A stretch of DNA of 64,000 bases from Massospora cicadina. Its lineage: Eukaryota; Entomophthoromycota; Entomophthoromycetes; Entomophthorales; Entomophthoraceae. Below the pieces are notes generated by a model that saw nothing but the letters and a program-made list of their open reading frames with translations, had not been told where the DNA came from and searched no databases. Of the stretch, positions 1-13,900 are shown in pieces. The stretch is from the NCBI GenBank assembly GCA_022478985.1, contig JAKSZP010002670.1:217001-281000 (forward strand), given 5' to 3'. The translations under genes and the position numbers were made by a program. The first letter of the stretch is position 1; the number at the start of each line of letters is the position of its first letter.

Positions 1-2343
1 TCATATATGGAGTAGTTTAACTCATGCAGAGACATCTTCCTAAAATATCCCACTGGTTGCTCTATTCCATCTTCGCCTACTTGTATTAAGGCCGTTGCTA
101 TGGAAAAGTTGGAAGCATCAGAAGCCACAATAAACTCCTTTTTGGGGTCTACATGGAGAAGGACTGACATGTACAATAGGGTGCACTTTACCGCTTGGAA
201 GGTATCCTGCAAAGTTGTGGGACCACTGGTGCACTTTTGCCCCACTCGCCTTATACAAGGGCGCCACCACTTTAGAAAGATTCGGTTTAAATTTCTTAAG
301 GAACATAAATGTCCCCAAGAAACTCCTCAATTCCTTGACCAAAGTTGGGGTGGGCCGCTCGTTAATTGCCTTCTACCTGTCTAGAGTCATTATGTGGCCT
401 TGGTCAAACATGACGTTGCCCAGGAAGATGACCTGGGACTTAGAGAACCCACATTACTAATTTTCAGTGTATGATTGTACGACCTAAAATCTCCACCACT
501 TGCCGCAAGTGTATAGTAGACTCTTGATTGGGGGAAAAACCAGGATATTATCCATGTAAGCCACCGCGCACACAGACAGAAGTTCCCCCAAAGCCACATC
601 TATATGGCGTTGAAAGATAGCTGGGGAGTTTTTCAGCCCAAAGGGCATGACTCAAAACTGGAAAATTCCTTTCTAGGGGTGCTAAACGCAGTCAGCAACT
701 CCTGACCCTTCTTAATCCAGATCTAATTGAACGCATTTAAACAGTCCAGTTTGGAGAAAACTTTTTCCTTCTCCACATAGTGAGAAAACTGAGAGTTCAA
801 CAGGATGGGATTTAAGTCTGGTACTGTGACATTGTTGAGATTCCCATAGTCTATACATGGGCGTAAGGTACCATCTGACTTTTCCACAAAGAGAAGTGGA
901 GAGCATACTGGGGAGGTACGCTGAAATATTATGCCTTTATCTAACTGCTCCATAACCCACACATCCAAGGCAGCTTCCTCCCATACAGTCAAAGGGTAAA
1001 TGGGAGAAGATATACGCATCAGATCAACAGTGAGCTTGAACTTGCAATCAAGCTCTGAATGAGCCTGTAGTACATTGGCTGAGGCTGCATCAAATGAAGA
1101 TTACAGCCCCTCCAAACAGGAAGGTAAGTGTACCTCCAGAGAGGGCTTCAGCAATGGAGCAAGACTAAGTGTGGATATTGGGCCAGTGGGGCAGATCTCC
1201 CTGAGAGTTCTCTTCAGACATGGGGATTACTAATTCATGGCCATTCTTCAAAGTTAAGGAAAAGGTATTGTCTTTCAAGTTGTTTCTGACTTCAAAGTTC
1301 CACCACCACTCCACTTCCAAAACAATAAGGTACAGAAGGTTTTTGATGGCTTGGAAGCGGTCCGCCAAATGATATTTGCCAACTTAATAATCCACTAACC
1401 CAGAACCTTCAGCGTGGGAATACCTTGGGAAGCCCCTCCAGTAACCATACCACCTGGCAAGTAATTTAACTCAGGGTAGTCATCTAGGTCTTGGTCAATA
1501 AAATTCTCAGAGGCTCCTGTATCCACCAAAATCGTTGTGCTGATTTTCCCTAAAGGGGATGAAAGGTTAGCGTTCAACAAAAATATTTTGAATGATATTT
1601 ATTCAAAGAAGAAAACTCCAACACCTCCCCAGAAAACTCTTCATCAGGCATAAACATGCCTCCAGGATATGTTTTTGCATCATAGAATGGAGAGGGATAT
1701 TTGTCCACTTTTACTACTAAGGCCACATATCCCACCATAACTTCAGCAATTGCATAAACATTTTTATATTGAAGAAGTAACTCCTTTTCCATTGCATGTG
1801 TTCTGTGGATCATGGTAGTGGTCAGGCGTGGGTCCTCTGGAGTAATTTGGTATACTGAAATGGGTTCAAATTAGAGCCACAAGAGTTAATATTTGGCTCA
1901 TTTTTATATAAGGAATTAGCGTTATAAAATGCGTTTTGGAATGTGAACGACCCCATAACCATTTTGATGGCCGGTTGTGCATTGTTATCCAAAGCCATCA
2001 CCACCAGGCCCTTTGTCAATAATCTCACCTTCACCATCCAAACGCGGTGCTGAAAAAAATCATTTTAATTATATTGTTTTTGTTTTATTTTTGGAAAAGT
2101 TGGGGATCAAGACACTTGGATTGTGAAACGTCCAAATAAATGAGATATGAGCAAGTAGGGTGGATACTTCCCAGTCGGAGGTAGCAAGAATAACGCCAAG
2201 ATGCACCAACCATCAGCAAAATGAGAAAACGGTGGTGAGCCCCACCGCAGCCATGACCAACAGCTGGCGCATCTAATTCACACTTTGAAAAAGTCCCACA
2301 TGGATAATTCTATTGCACATAAAAAAGTTAGTTGGTCATCTAA
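1..2343 (-). pseudogene. Chromovirus copy A, partial pol (protease, RT, start of RNase H)
   Basis: Degraded Ty3/gypsy polyprotein read leftwards from the LTR at 2344. In coding order: an unassigned N-terminal stretch (about 2037-1574), an aspartic protease with the intact motif LVDTGASENFID (about 1550-1490), a spacer, the RT fingers and palm (about 1020-500; RPCIDYGNLNN and SKLDCLNAFN are readable), and the RT-RNase H connection (342-118, with LRSFLGTFMFLKKF). The RT catalytic box at 547-558 reads YMDN instead of YxDD, so the enzyme should be dead. Several stops and frameshifts break the frame. RNase H, integrase and the 3' LTR lie beyond the left edge. It is the same family as copy E (51198-57237), which supplies the missing 3' half. 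No capsid or zinc-knuckle motif was found before the protease. Confidence 0.85.
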
Positions 2344-3226
2344 TGTCAGGAGAGTATCTGTAACTCTCCCATTCCCCAAGGGATGGTGCAAGATGCACAG
2401 CCCCACCGCCATGGAACCAGTCATTAGGATTATGGTAAACAGGGCAACGCGGATGGTGCAGGAGCCAAAATAACCCAGGGCAAGGGTGTATAACGCGTTG
2501 TATAGTAGTTGGTAACAAATAAAAAACAACACTTAGTGGATCCCAAAGGGGAGTCCATAACCAAGCGGGAATCTATGTTGGGGTGCTTTGGTGCCTCAGT
2601 CTGGGAGGGGATAGGGGCCCTGCGGTGCACCAGATCCAGTAGATGATTTTGTGAAAATAAAATGGCCAACATTGTAAGAGACCTCCCTGAGGAGGTCTTC
2701 AAACAAGTTCTCCCATAGAACCATATTAAAAACATAAACTACCGGGGAATTTACTAAGGAAGATGACCAATGAGGAAAGTTAGTCTCAGAAACAATATAA
2801 ACAATAGGGGTGAGTTATTAATTGCGTGAAATGGTGCTAAGCCTAAATGACCCAATAGGTGCATCCTACCATCAGCCAGGGTATTGTAGCTTGAGATTGA
2901 TCAAACTTGAGTTATTAATTGTAGGCAAAGCTGACTGATCTTGCAATATCAAAAATTAAACAGGTTTCAGAAACCTTGTTCGCTGAGCAACCAAATTGAA
3001 CCATCGTTATTTGTAATATAGCTGGTATGCTTTGACGTCCATGTTGTAATGCAGGGCCAAGCATTAAGCACATCCCCAGGACCACCTGGGCATACCTCGC
3101 TAATCCAAAGTTAGTTCAGGGTATGTTTGAGGTCAGGAAAGCCAATTAACTTAACTTTTTTGGCCTCGTGGCGACCAGCTTTATCCTTACAGTTGGTACT
3201 CCCATTCATGTCATCAAACTATGACA
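2344..3226 (-). repeat. 5' LTR of chromovirus copy A
   Basis: This 883-bp block begins TGTCAGGAGAG and ends TGACA on the plus strand. It aligns along its length with the LTRs at 51198-52092 and 56339-57237 and with the solo LTR at 45554-46402. It adjoins the internal region of copy A at 2343, so in the minus-strand element it is the 5' LTR. The next five bases, TCAAC (3227-3231), should be the target-site duplication. The partner would lie outside the window. Confidence 0.85.
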
Positions 3227-5690
3227 TCAACCCCATTCTGATTGAAGCCATATATAGAGTTGAAGGTAGAGGAGCAGTACATGAGACTAAGCTCAAGTAA
3301 CTACCGGATGTCAGCTATTCTAATCCCTCCCTATAGTTCATGGTCATCTTTATATTACTTTAAAAAAGAAGAATGTTAGTCAAAGTTTAGTGGTGGATTA
3401 CAGGAAGAGTAACAGCCTAACTAAAAAAGGATACTATCTTATTTCATTAATTGACGATGATCTGGCCTGAATCTCCAGCTCATATTACTTCTCCATAAAT
3501 GAACCTCACCAGTGGTTATTGGCAGATGGATCTATCGCCAGAGGACCAAAAAAATGCGCGTTGATATGCATGCAAGGATCATTTCAACCTACCTGGCTCC
3601 CTTAGAAATTATGCAATACTTTTGCCTCATTTCAATTGGTGATAGATCAAAAATGCAAGACCTCAAACTAAGCTGTGTTATTATATACCTGGATGACATA
3701 ACAGTATCCTTGAAAATCTTTACCAATCATCTGGACCACCTCAAATCAGTTTTTAACGACTAAGAGAGAATAATATCAAAAAAAGACTGTAAAGTGTACC
3801 TTCTTTCAATAGAAATTAAAATTTAGGAGATGTCTTATTGTGGGAAGGGATTTAACCCTTGTATGATAAGGTTGAAGCTATCTCTAAGATGCATGATCTT
3901 AAAAGCCTTCTAGATATACAGGTATTTTTAGTAATGATGGGATATAATCATCAAGTTTTTCCCCAATTTTGCTCAACTTGCCAAACCTCTTGTCTTTTGC
4001 CTTTTAAAAATACCCTTTTTATGTGAGGAGTAGAGCAATAAATGCATTTAAAACCATAAAAAATTTGTTGAAGAGAAGATCAATGATATGGCATTTGGAC
4101 AATGGGAAGCATCTATCCTGTTTGCAGACGCCACTGACTTAGACTTATGAGTCATTTTCTTGCAATTGGATGAGGAAGGCATTTACCATCTGGTGTCCTA
4201 CTACAGAAAAATTCTTTCAAAAGCTGAGCGAAATTAATATGTCAGTGAAAGAGTGCCTAGCTTTTTTTCTTGCAGTGAAACATTTCCAGCCCTTCTTATA
4301 TAGTACAAACTTTACAGTTATTGCAGAAAACGCTTTTTTAAAGCGGCTGCAAAACATGAAAGGACCAACTGGAAGATTAGCCTGTTGGGATCTCAAACTT
4401 CGTCACTATGGCATGAACATCATCCATCTAGCTGGAACAAAACATATAAGCGTATATCTGGACTGACCAGATTGCCCTATTACACTTAGATAATAGTGAA
4501 GTTGAATAGCTACATGACCTACTTATGAAGCCAGACTCATAGGAGGATAAAGATGGAGCAGTTCAAAAAGTGTTGAAATGACATGATTTTGAAATACAAA
4601 AAATCTCAATAGATTACTATAAAATAAAATCATAATCAAATGGCCATCTTACATATAACTTTCAGAACGGGTACCAGTGATAATGGAAGTCTGAAATACC
4701 TGGGATATAAAGGAGCCAGAAAACTTACAAATGAATCAAGGATTGATAGATGGTAAGGAATACTAGACTCTGTAGTGGAATTCTTAGACGCTTGCAATAC
4801 TTGTAAAAAAACAAACTCTGCATAAATCTAAGTCCAAGTACCAGCCAATTATCCATCAGCAGCCATTTCAAACCATCAGGCTATATGTCATAGGTACACT
4901 GCCTGAATCCACAGGAGAAAATCGATACAACCTTGTAAGAATTGATAATTTTACAAAGTGGGTTGAAGCAAAGCCATTCTCACACAGACTGCCAAAGCTA
5001 CCACTAATTTTTATATCATAATATTTTACTAGGCACAATTGCTCACAGGTACTGCTATGTAATATTGAGAAGAACTTCAATTCAAGAGTTGTGAGAGTCT
5101 TATAAATGAGCATGGGAACTCAACACTATTTTCAGCACCCTAAAACCCATCAACTAACAGGAATGTTGAAAATACAAAATGAACAATAGTTTCAGTAATA
5201 TGCAAAATGGCTACTACTAATTCATTACACTGGAGTTAACGTCTACCAAGTATATTTATGGTTTACAAGTTAAGTTTACACTGTATCATCAAAATGTCAC
5301 CCTTCAAGGCCTTATACATAAGAGAACCTGGTATTCAGGCTCTGTTAGCTCGCAAAGTCACCAATGATATTACTGATGAGCCTGAAAAAGTGCTAATAAG
5401 ATTAGCTCATAATATTATACAACTTCAATTTAAGCAATGACAAATCTAGCCAAGATGGTTACAAGAGAAGGCCAAGTAGCAAATGGGTCCTGCCAACCTT
5501 TACCCACTTTTGATTTTCAGATTTAGTCTTATGCTAGCACAATCATATAGCGTCCTGAGGAGAAAATTAGATTCCATCTGGGATGTGCCATACATTATAG
5601 CCTACAAACGCAGAGATGAGTACTCAATCAAGTCTTTAAACTGGATTAACTATCAACCAAATATATAGGCAATTCTTACTTTGGTGCTTC
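3227..5690 (+). pseudogene. Ty3/gypsy pol relic F (RT, RNase H, integrase)
   Basis: Plus-strand pol of a gypsy lineage different from A, B and E, broken by many stops and frameshifts. The RT region (about 3330-3770) shows MNLTSGYWQMDLSPEDQ and an intact catalytic YLDD box at 3686-3697. RNase H follows at about 4080-4466 (SVKECLAFFLAVKHFQPF). Integrase follows at about 4640-5660 (YNLVRIDNFTKWVEAKP). The gag-protease half is absent: copy A's LTR ends immediately before it, so A probably inserted here and the 5' half would lie left of A. No LTR was identified at the right end. The SGYWQ and SPEDQ motifs and the integrase signature make the family call secure; activity is excluded. Confidence 0.75.
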
Positions 5691-6380
5691 ATTGTCAATA
5701 TTTTTTAATGAATGATGTTTGATATCTGGATATTAAACATGATGGTTAGAAGATTGATAAATCATTCTTATGAGAGAACTAACGCCTAGACCCAAGAAGG
5801 GGTTAAAGAAGTCACACTGATTATTTATACATGAAAATTGATAATGGGTAAGTCTAAATTTGATGCTAAAAAAACCCGTTATACCAATTTGATCCTAAGA
5901 AACCCCAAGATAAACTCCTGAAAATGAAATGAAGAACAATCTTAAAGTCTCAGAATCATTACACTTGGTGGCACATGAGGCAGTAAATATAGAAAAACTT
6001 GAAGTGGTATTAGAATCAAGATTCTTCCCAACAGTCAACCTAAGTTATACTAAGCCTCATCTGACTTGTTACATTCAGAATTAATTTTTGCACTATCATA
6101 AATATGCTACAAAGTCAATGTATAATCTGTTTGCATCGACTGACAAAGAGCCCTCACCCAGCTTTACCCCTCTAATAATTTATCAATCATTTTCCTTATG
6201 GTGTTTGTATTGTTAAAAATATATTATATAAAAACTCCTAACTATATGATAAAGCTATGTAATTAATTGTATACCTCTTTCCTTGTTACTGGACTTTGAT
6301 ATGTCTTTACTTTGTACTTACCATGGGACAGATACTCTAGCTGATGGGACCTAAGCATGATTTGGCACCCTTAAAAATAA
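5691..6380. other. AT-rich spacer, no gene seen
   Basis: No readable protein motif on either strand. It lies between the 3' end of relic F and the 3' end of relic C, so it may hold decayed LTRs of one or both, but I could not match it to any LTR in the window. Confidence 0.4.
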
Positions 6381-9300
6381 ATAATAAACTTAACGTGAGT
6401 CTTAAGCTGCTTAAATTATTGACTGTTGGGCTTATTGGGCATAGTGGCATTGATGAAAGAAAAATGTAAGCCCACCAGATGGTTCATTTAAAATTAGGGC
6501 ATCATGGCCTAAGACTTTGTGAGCAGCTTTACAAGTTCTGAAAGTTATGACAGTTTAAGGGAATATGCACTGCTTTCCACTAATCAATTTATAAAGCTGT
6601 TAATTCTTCAACTCAGTATTTTCCATCAGTTTCCTCAGCGCTGTTTGAACCTCCTGTGGCTCATCCCCAATATCCCCTTTTATCAAACGTTGGATTAGTT
6701 CATATTCTTGCTGGTACACATCTTAACGGCAGGTAATATTGATAGTCCATCAGCATTCTGATGTGCTGCTCCTACTCATTGTAAAACAAAAATAATAGGC
6801 TTGAAGTTTCAAAGCTCATCAAGACAGTTGTCCTAAGGTTCTTTAAGATTATTCAACTAGCATAGAGATGAGTGGTTGGTCACAACCTTGAATTGTGTTA
6901 CATGAATATAAACTCAAAATTGTTTGCAGGCGTATAACACAGCAAGTTATTCGCGTTCTATCATGGTGTAGTTCCTTTCTTCTGGCATCATTGTTCTACT
7001 CACATATGCCACCAGATGCTCTTCCCTGTAGTTATCTACTTGTTTTAAACGGCACTGATCGCCTTTAATGAGGCATCAGTCTGAATAATAAACTCTCAAT
7101 TTAAATTTGGGTATTTTATAATAGGACTAGTCATCAGATATCTTCTTAGCTCCTTAAACGCTTCTTGGGCCTCCTCATTCCAAAAAAATCCTTTTTTGGA
7201 TCCTTCAGCAGGGGAAATAGTAATTTTCCAATTCTGTCAAATCTTTAATAAATTAGCGATAGTAGTAAATATCCCAAGGAATACTTGTATCTCCCAAATG
7301 TTCTTTAGGATCAACATCCATTTAAATGCTGTAATATTCTGCGGTTGTGGTTGCAGTCCACTAGAGTTTGATACAAAACCCTAAATACTCAAGCTTTTTC
7401 TTATAGAAATGACATTTTCTTGGCTTGATATTTGAGTTTGCTGTTGCCAAAAGCTTGAACACTTCCTCTGAGCGCTCCAGGTGTTCAATGAAGGTCCTGC
7501 TAAAGCATTGATATCATCCAGGTATACCAAAAAGCAAGATAATTTTAAATCACTGAGGATAAAATCCATTGCTCTGGAATCTCTCTGGTGCATTGCACAA
7601 TCCCTAGGGCATTCTGGTCAGCTGTTAAAGTCCTTGTGCGGTGATTATTACACATTTCTCTTGATATTCCTTTGGCAAATCTATCTGCAAATATCCTAAA
7701 ATTAACTTCATCACCAAAAATAATTGGCATCGCCTAGGTGATCAAGTGTGTCTTCAATCCTTGGCAGCAGATATGAACCCTTTATAGTGATTTTATTATT
7801 GGTGGTAATTGATCACAACGTGATTTGATCTACCCTTTTTCTTCAAATTAGGATCAGACTCACTCATGGACTCACTGATGGAATGAGGATCCCATGCTCA
7901 ACCATCTTGCGGATTTCTTTGCTGACCACTGCTTCAGCTGCCTTATACTGGTGAACAGGTCACATTCTTATTGGCGGATATTCCCTAGTGTTGACCTTAT
8001 GGATCACATTTTTAATGCTTCTGGGGTCATGTTCATCCTGGACATGTATTACACAATATTTTTCAAATAATCACAACCCCTCTTCTTGATGTCACTTAAA
8101 TCAGCCAGTTGCTTTTGATTGACCAATAAGTTGATGCTTTTGGCAACATCCACAGGTAATCCCATCTCATCTACTGTTTTAAAGTCATGGAATTCACCTA
8201 ATTCTGCCATCTGGTTTTTGCACTTCTGCAATAACTTGACTCTTTTCTACATTCATTAGTTTTCCCCAGATTGGCTAGGAGCACTCTTATTTCTTCAGGG
8301 GTCTAGCATGATAATCCCTGGCACTACCAATGGTTCAATTCTCAATTTATTTCATGGCTGACGACTTCTTTATATAATTGCTCCAGGATTTCTAGCTTTA
8401 ACCCTGTGTTAACTATGATCTGTGTTTCTGGAAAAATAATGTTCATCATTTTCATCCCCAATGGTATCCCACAATTTCCAGGATCTCTTTTGGCATTTCC
8501 CTCCGTTTTCATCCAACCAACTTATACTTAATGGAAATGATGCCATGATTGTAAATTAAATTATAAAATTGCACTTTTTTGTCAGCGGCGTTTCTCCTTT
8601 CTGATGATATACCATGGGCAGGGTTGGCCCAAAATTGTCAGGGTATTCTCCTCAAAATAACATTTCACATCATAATTTATCAGGAATTTCTGTCCTGATA
8701 AGTATGTCATAATTTTAGGTTAGCCAACACTATGGTGGGAGCTGATACCACCAGCAATACGACTAAAGTTGTAGTGCATTGTAGGCTTCACAAGATATTG
8801 TGATATCTAATAAGGCGGTTTCATATTCCTTCTGGTGCTCTAAATCTGGTGAAATCTTCATTTTTTCACCAGTTTGGTCAAAGCAATATTGCTGGGTGCT
8901 CCACTGTTGATTATCACCCATACTTTTAATTGACTGACATTAAAAATATACATTGTACACTCATAGTATTGTATTAAAGTATTTACTGAGTGACTCATGG
9001 CACTATTTACTGAAACTAAAGTATTAATTAATTGCGCAGAAAGATCTGGGAAATTTTTTTACACTAATAGGGAGGGATACATTCACCTCATCAAATTTTG
9101 TTTTTAATTCCTCTGTGCTTTCAGCAGATCTGGTCTTTTTCAATATCTGACAATCATATGGCTGAGCAACCTCTTTCATGATTTTGGGGTCTATTCCCTC
9201 TGTTTTTGCTTGATTAATCTCATTGACTTCTAAATTGACCACTTGGTAGAGCAAATTAGGTGCTTTGTCTTTCACAAATAAATCAGAAGTTTGATGTCAC

Positions 9301-10690
9301 TCATCATTATATCATGGGACAGGTTTGATCACAGTTCTAGATTATTCCCTATTAGACTGTGGGTCCTTTTCTTGACTCTTGAAAGTTTCTCTTTATTTAG
9401 TCTGTACTAAAGCAACTTTCTCTCTATGATTCTTATCCTTACATTGAGCAACTATATGGTCAAGTTTTCCACATTAGTAACAATGAACTGGAGCTCTATC
9501 CACTCATTTTTGTCCCTCTGGCTTATATCCCACCTTGTTTTGATTCTTTTGTTCATTTCTAGCCTTGGCAAATTCACAGTATTCTGGGCTCTGGTCTGAA
9601 TAACTTTGAAGACTCACTCGGGTTCTTCAAAGGTCGCTCCTAGAATCTTGAGATGGTCCACCATCTGCAATGTAGAAGTCTGGTTTTCTAGTGTTGATGC
9701 CAACTTATAATGCAACTCGTGATAGGGCCAAAGTGCCGCTTGCATCACTATGTGTGCATCAAAATCTGATAGCACTTTCGTTCATCCAGGATCTGCAATT
9801 TATGATAAAAATGATTGGTAAAAGCATCCAAGGTATCATCTTTTCTGAACTGGATACCCATAAACTCCTATTTACGGTTTGCCATTCTTGCAAGACTACC
9901 AAACTCAAGAATAATAACTCCTTTAACATTGCTGTAAGTCTAGTTGTCACCATTAAGTTGAGGTAATACAAGATTTTAAAAATTGGTGTCCAGGCAGTTC
10001 GTCACGGTCACTGCCTTTTGTTAGTCACTGTGTCTGAACATTGTCATTTTAGATAGATGCAAACGCAAAAGCGTTATCCTGGTAAAATGTGGGGAAATTT
10101 TTGGTGTACTCTAAAATTTGTCTGTAGCTCCATTGCCAGGGGATTCCTTCCCAACAACCCTACTAACAATTAAAGTTTCTTCAGGAGTCATTTCAAAGAA
10201 AGGTGGTGAGTAATTAGGCATATTCCTCAATGGTTGTCTCTTCCTGACTAATTATTTTGGGCGGTATATCTTCAGCTTCATTTACCTCCAAATGAGCGCA
10301 ATCACATCTGTGATTCTCTAGTTCCTTTATGCACTTCATTATCTGTGCTAAATATCCCTGAATCTGGTGAAGGCGTTCTCTATCTGTTCTGCAATTAGTT
10401 TTCACAAATTAAAATTCCTTGATAAGCTCAGTCTATTTCTTCTTCAAAGAGGTGACCTTTACATAAAGATTGTTCTTAATCTTTCTAACTTACTCAGCCT
10501 CTTCCTCAGCTTTTGTCACCCGTTCCTCCAATTCAGTGAGATTAGCATGTGATGCCAAATTGAGGGCATTCTTATTGACAGTCTTTAGTTTCGTCTAGAG
10601 TTTCCTCAGCTCATTTTTGTAGGACATTCTTGATAGCTTCTTCTATAAATTTGTACCTAAAGACTCAAATCCCCTTTAGTGAGAACCAAA
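6381..10690 (-). pseudogene. Ty3/gypsy gag-pol relic C
   Basis: Decayed minus-strand element. In coding order: Gag N-terminus (about 10640-10214), rich in heptad-like Glu/Lys/Leu segments that look coiled-coil (LTELEERVTKAEEEAE, then DRERLHQIQGYLAQI); capsid-like region (about 9971-9759); CCHC zinc knuckle at about 9485-9440 (C-x2-C-x4-H-x4-C, with one stop between the first two Cys); protease near 8930-8740, where the active site reads NSGAPSN instead of DSGAPSN; RT with an intact YLDD box at 7513-7524; RNase H (about 7200-6700; EEHLVAYVSRTMMPEERNYT and the C-terminal AAHQNADGLS). Only traces remain of the integrase zinc-binding region. It resembles relics F and D in its RT. Many stops make it inactive. 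Confidence 0.8.
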
Positions 10691-11161
10691 TGTTAACTTT
10701 TTATGAAGCTGTGTACTCTTTCAGGATTATGACTCACTTCAGCTCTCATTTTAACTGCACAGGTTCTTGATAAACGCGCTGATTAATTAATGATATTGAC
10801 TGAAATGGGATAATAGTATGAAGACTTTTATTCAAGTTGAGTGCTCTTAAAGCCAGTTTGAGTATAAGTTGACGCTAAACTGTTGCTTCTTCATCTTGAA
10901 ATTATCTTTAACTGATAAGAAACTCTTCCCTCCTCTATTCTCTTCACGCTGAGTTCCCAGAGATCTGATACAACCAAAATAGACTATGAATATCTGACAC
11001 TTACATTTATCCCAAAAAGTAAACTATATAACTAATGTATTACACTTTAAACAAATAGATTATTTATCACATTCTGATCTGATTTATTGAAAAATTACAA
11101 GGAAATTTATAAGGGAATTTGGCACTCAACTCTTCTGTTGGCACACCAATTGGGTACAACA
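10691..11161 (-). repeat. Probable 5' LTR of relic C
   Basis: The block starts TGTTAAC and ends ACAACA (471 bp), immediately upstream of the Gag of relic C. On the minus strand its end is followed by TT and then TGGTTCTCACTAAAGGGG, which has the look of a primer-binding site. No second copy was found in the window, so the right border and the LTR assignment are tentative. Confidence 0.4.
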
Positions 11162-13900
11162 GCCATTGCCAATAAATTACCCCCCAGGGTTTCTCTCAAT
11201 GATGCTCTTCCTAATTTTTTAGTCATATCTTCTTGCTGACTTTAAATGCGACCCTCTTGGGTTGAATAGAATAATGTGTCTCAACGCCTTCACTCAACCC
11301 CAGCAATTCACACTTATTATGTTAGCAACCTGATTAGATAATGGGACTCTTTCCCATGAACAGCAGGTCTCAATACCTAAAAGTATAACTCACCAGTTGC
11401 TATCAAGGCGTCAACAATCGCATAGCAACTACTAAACTCCCTTAGTAGATTGAAAAAAACCTGATCAATTTTAACAAGCCAATCTAATTAAAAATACTAA
11501 AATCAACAATAAACTGCTTTTTTATTGTCAGGGATGATCCCCAATGCTACTTTAGTAAAAAGATTGGATTAAAACCCAATGAATTCATAATGTTCATTTG
11601 TGATATTTTTCTATATAATAGTTATTGTGGGCGACAATAACTCCAACATCCACTATGAGAACTAGTCCTCTAGTGAACAAGAAGATACTAATATATTCTG
11701 ATTAAGCTGGTTAGTGTGGACACATCAAAATCCCAAAACATGGACCTAGCTTCATGGTACTATCAAACAAAGTTGTCACCCATGGATTGCAAGAAATGTA
11801 CATTGATTAGTAGCTGTGCTCCTTAAAATTTACTTAAATGTCTCAAGGGCTCCATAATGTCCTGTCTACCTTTCAGAAAACCAATAGTAGAAAACTTAGC
11901 AACCTGAAGCTTTCTTGTATCTTAATTTATCTGGATGATATCACTGTATTCATCTGGATGTTCTTTAAGAACCTTCACCAACTCTGAGAAATTTTGCACA
12001 TGCCTCTGAACATCAAACTTAATTAAATGAAAAGAAAGTTCTTTTTCCTGGAATGACATATAAAATTTCTCATTTACCACATTGTCAAAAATTGGATTCA
12101 GTTTCAGCTAGGGAAAGTAGAGGTTTTTTTAGAATGTATTAACATAAATGTATGATAGATATGCAGGTCTTCTTGAATATGGATGGATACTATTGATAGT
12201 TTGTACTCCACTTTGCAGACATTGCTTCCCTGCTTACACACTTGTTATCAAAGTTTTATGAAATTCAAGTGTGGAAAGTAACAGGAGGAGACTTTAAAGA
12301 GTTTAAGCAAAGTCTAATGGAAACGCCCATTATAACTTTATCACAACCTAAACAAGATTTTTTATATATCTACAGGCTCCAGCGATATTGTCATAGGAGC
12401 TATCCTGGCTCAGTTGGACTAAACTAGGATTGTCCTTCCTATAAGATATTAGTCTAAGTTTTTACTTAAGGTAGAATGTAACTACACCATGACCAAATGA
12501 GATATTTAAAAATGATAAAATCTATCAAAAATTCATATTAATGTTTATGGTTAAATTTTAAAAAATACCTTATCGAGCCTCTCTTCTTTGGTAAACACAT
12601 TAAAATTCCAATGGACGCCTTGTGCAGTGAGTTGTTCAGCTACAAGGATACAATTTTGATAATATACAGTGAGCAGTACATAAGCACCTAAACGCTTATG
12701 ATTGTCAGGATTACCAAACTTCCACTTAGAAGACCATGAGAATGACCGCATCTATGATATTTTTAAAATTTGATAGTTTGGTGGACAGGACCAATTAGGC
12801 TAGCTGCATACTTATTAAGTGCTAAGGATACGCGCACAATGGATGGTCATCTACAGAAGATTGTACATCTAAGATGGGTTCCTTAAATATGACCTAGTAA
12901 TTGGATCCAAGTGATACTGGTGGACCATAATAAAGGATGGCATGAAAAATTTCATATAACACAAAAGCACTTAGAAAGAATGAGCATACTGGAAGTCTTT
13001 GGGTGAAACATACAGTTATTTACTTAATTGTTCATTACAAGTGCTAATTTCTGACTCTAGAGAAAAAATTCTTCTTTTTCTCCAGTATCACCAACAGCTT
13101 CTTTATAAAATTGTTATAATTACTGTTATGAGACCCCTACTAATGATTTCAAGTAGAAAGTAGTTCCTCTTTATTATGTAAAAGCACTTAACCAATTATA
13201 ATAAGGTCATTGAAGTTAGAACCTATACAGCCAAGGCTACCACATAGTCCCTCTATAATCAAGTAGTCACAAAATATAGGTGTCGAAGTGTTAAAAACAA
13301 TGAAAGAAAATCCACTATGGCGTTATAAGGAAAAATAATAGCCCTGATGGGGGTCCAACAACAGTTCACAACCTTATACATCTCATCTTCAATAGGAGTG
13401 TGGAATGAGTCAATGGAGTATTAGCAGGGAAACTAAAGAAACTAGTCATTAATTGTGCATTAGGTAGACACTTTCTTACAATCTGCTTTATATTCATACT
13501 TTCTGGGATACCACCGTGTAATAAAAAAATCCCCATTTAAGGCATTATATGGGATAGAAGCCTCTCTACCTTCCATTTTTAGCTTTAATAATTGACTCAG
13601 ACTGAAAAAGCTTATTTCTGGGAGGCTACCAGAAGGCTTTGGCAGAAGAGCTGGCCAGATCTAATTGAATTTGGATGCAACATAGAAAAGTAAATAGTCA
13701 TGAGACAGAAGAAATCAGTGACTAACTCAACTACCAAGGTTTGAATAATGATATTAAGACCTGTTTTATAACGCCTGTGGAAGTCCATCTGACAATATGA
13801 AAATTATTTGGACAGGATCCATAGTAGTCCTTACATTCAGAGAGCTAAATAATATCTTAGAGGAGGACATTATGATTGTCTATAATATAGTACATGCAAG
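11162..13900 (+). pseudogene. Ty3/gypsy pol relic D
   Basis: Plus-strand pol remnant with very many stops. The RT palm is readable around 11900-12000 (KLSCILIYLDDITVF), with an intact YLDD box at 11928-11939. The RT-RNase H connection follows at about 12220-12370 (FADIASLLTHLLSKFYEI). RNase H traces follow, and a badly decayed integrase to C-terminal part is inferred at 12950-13900 from position. The RT is closest in the window to relics F and C. The gag-protease half is missing and the relic abuts the LTR of C, suggesting truncation or insertion. Confidence 0.6.
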
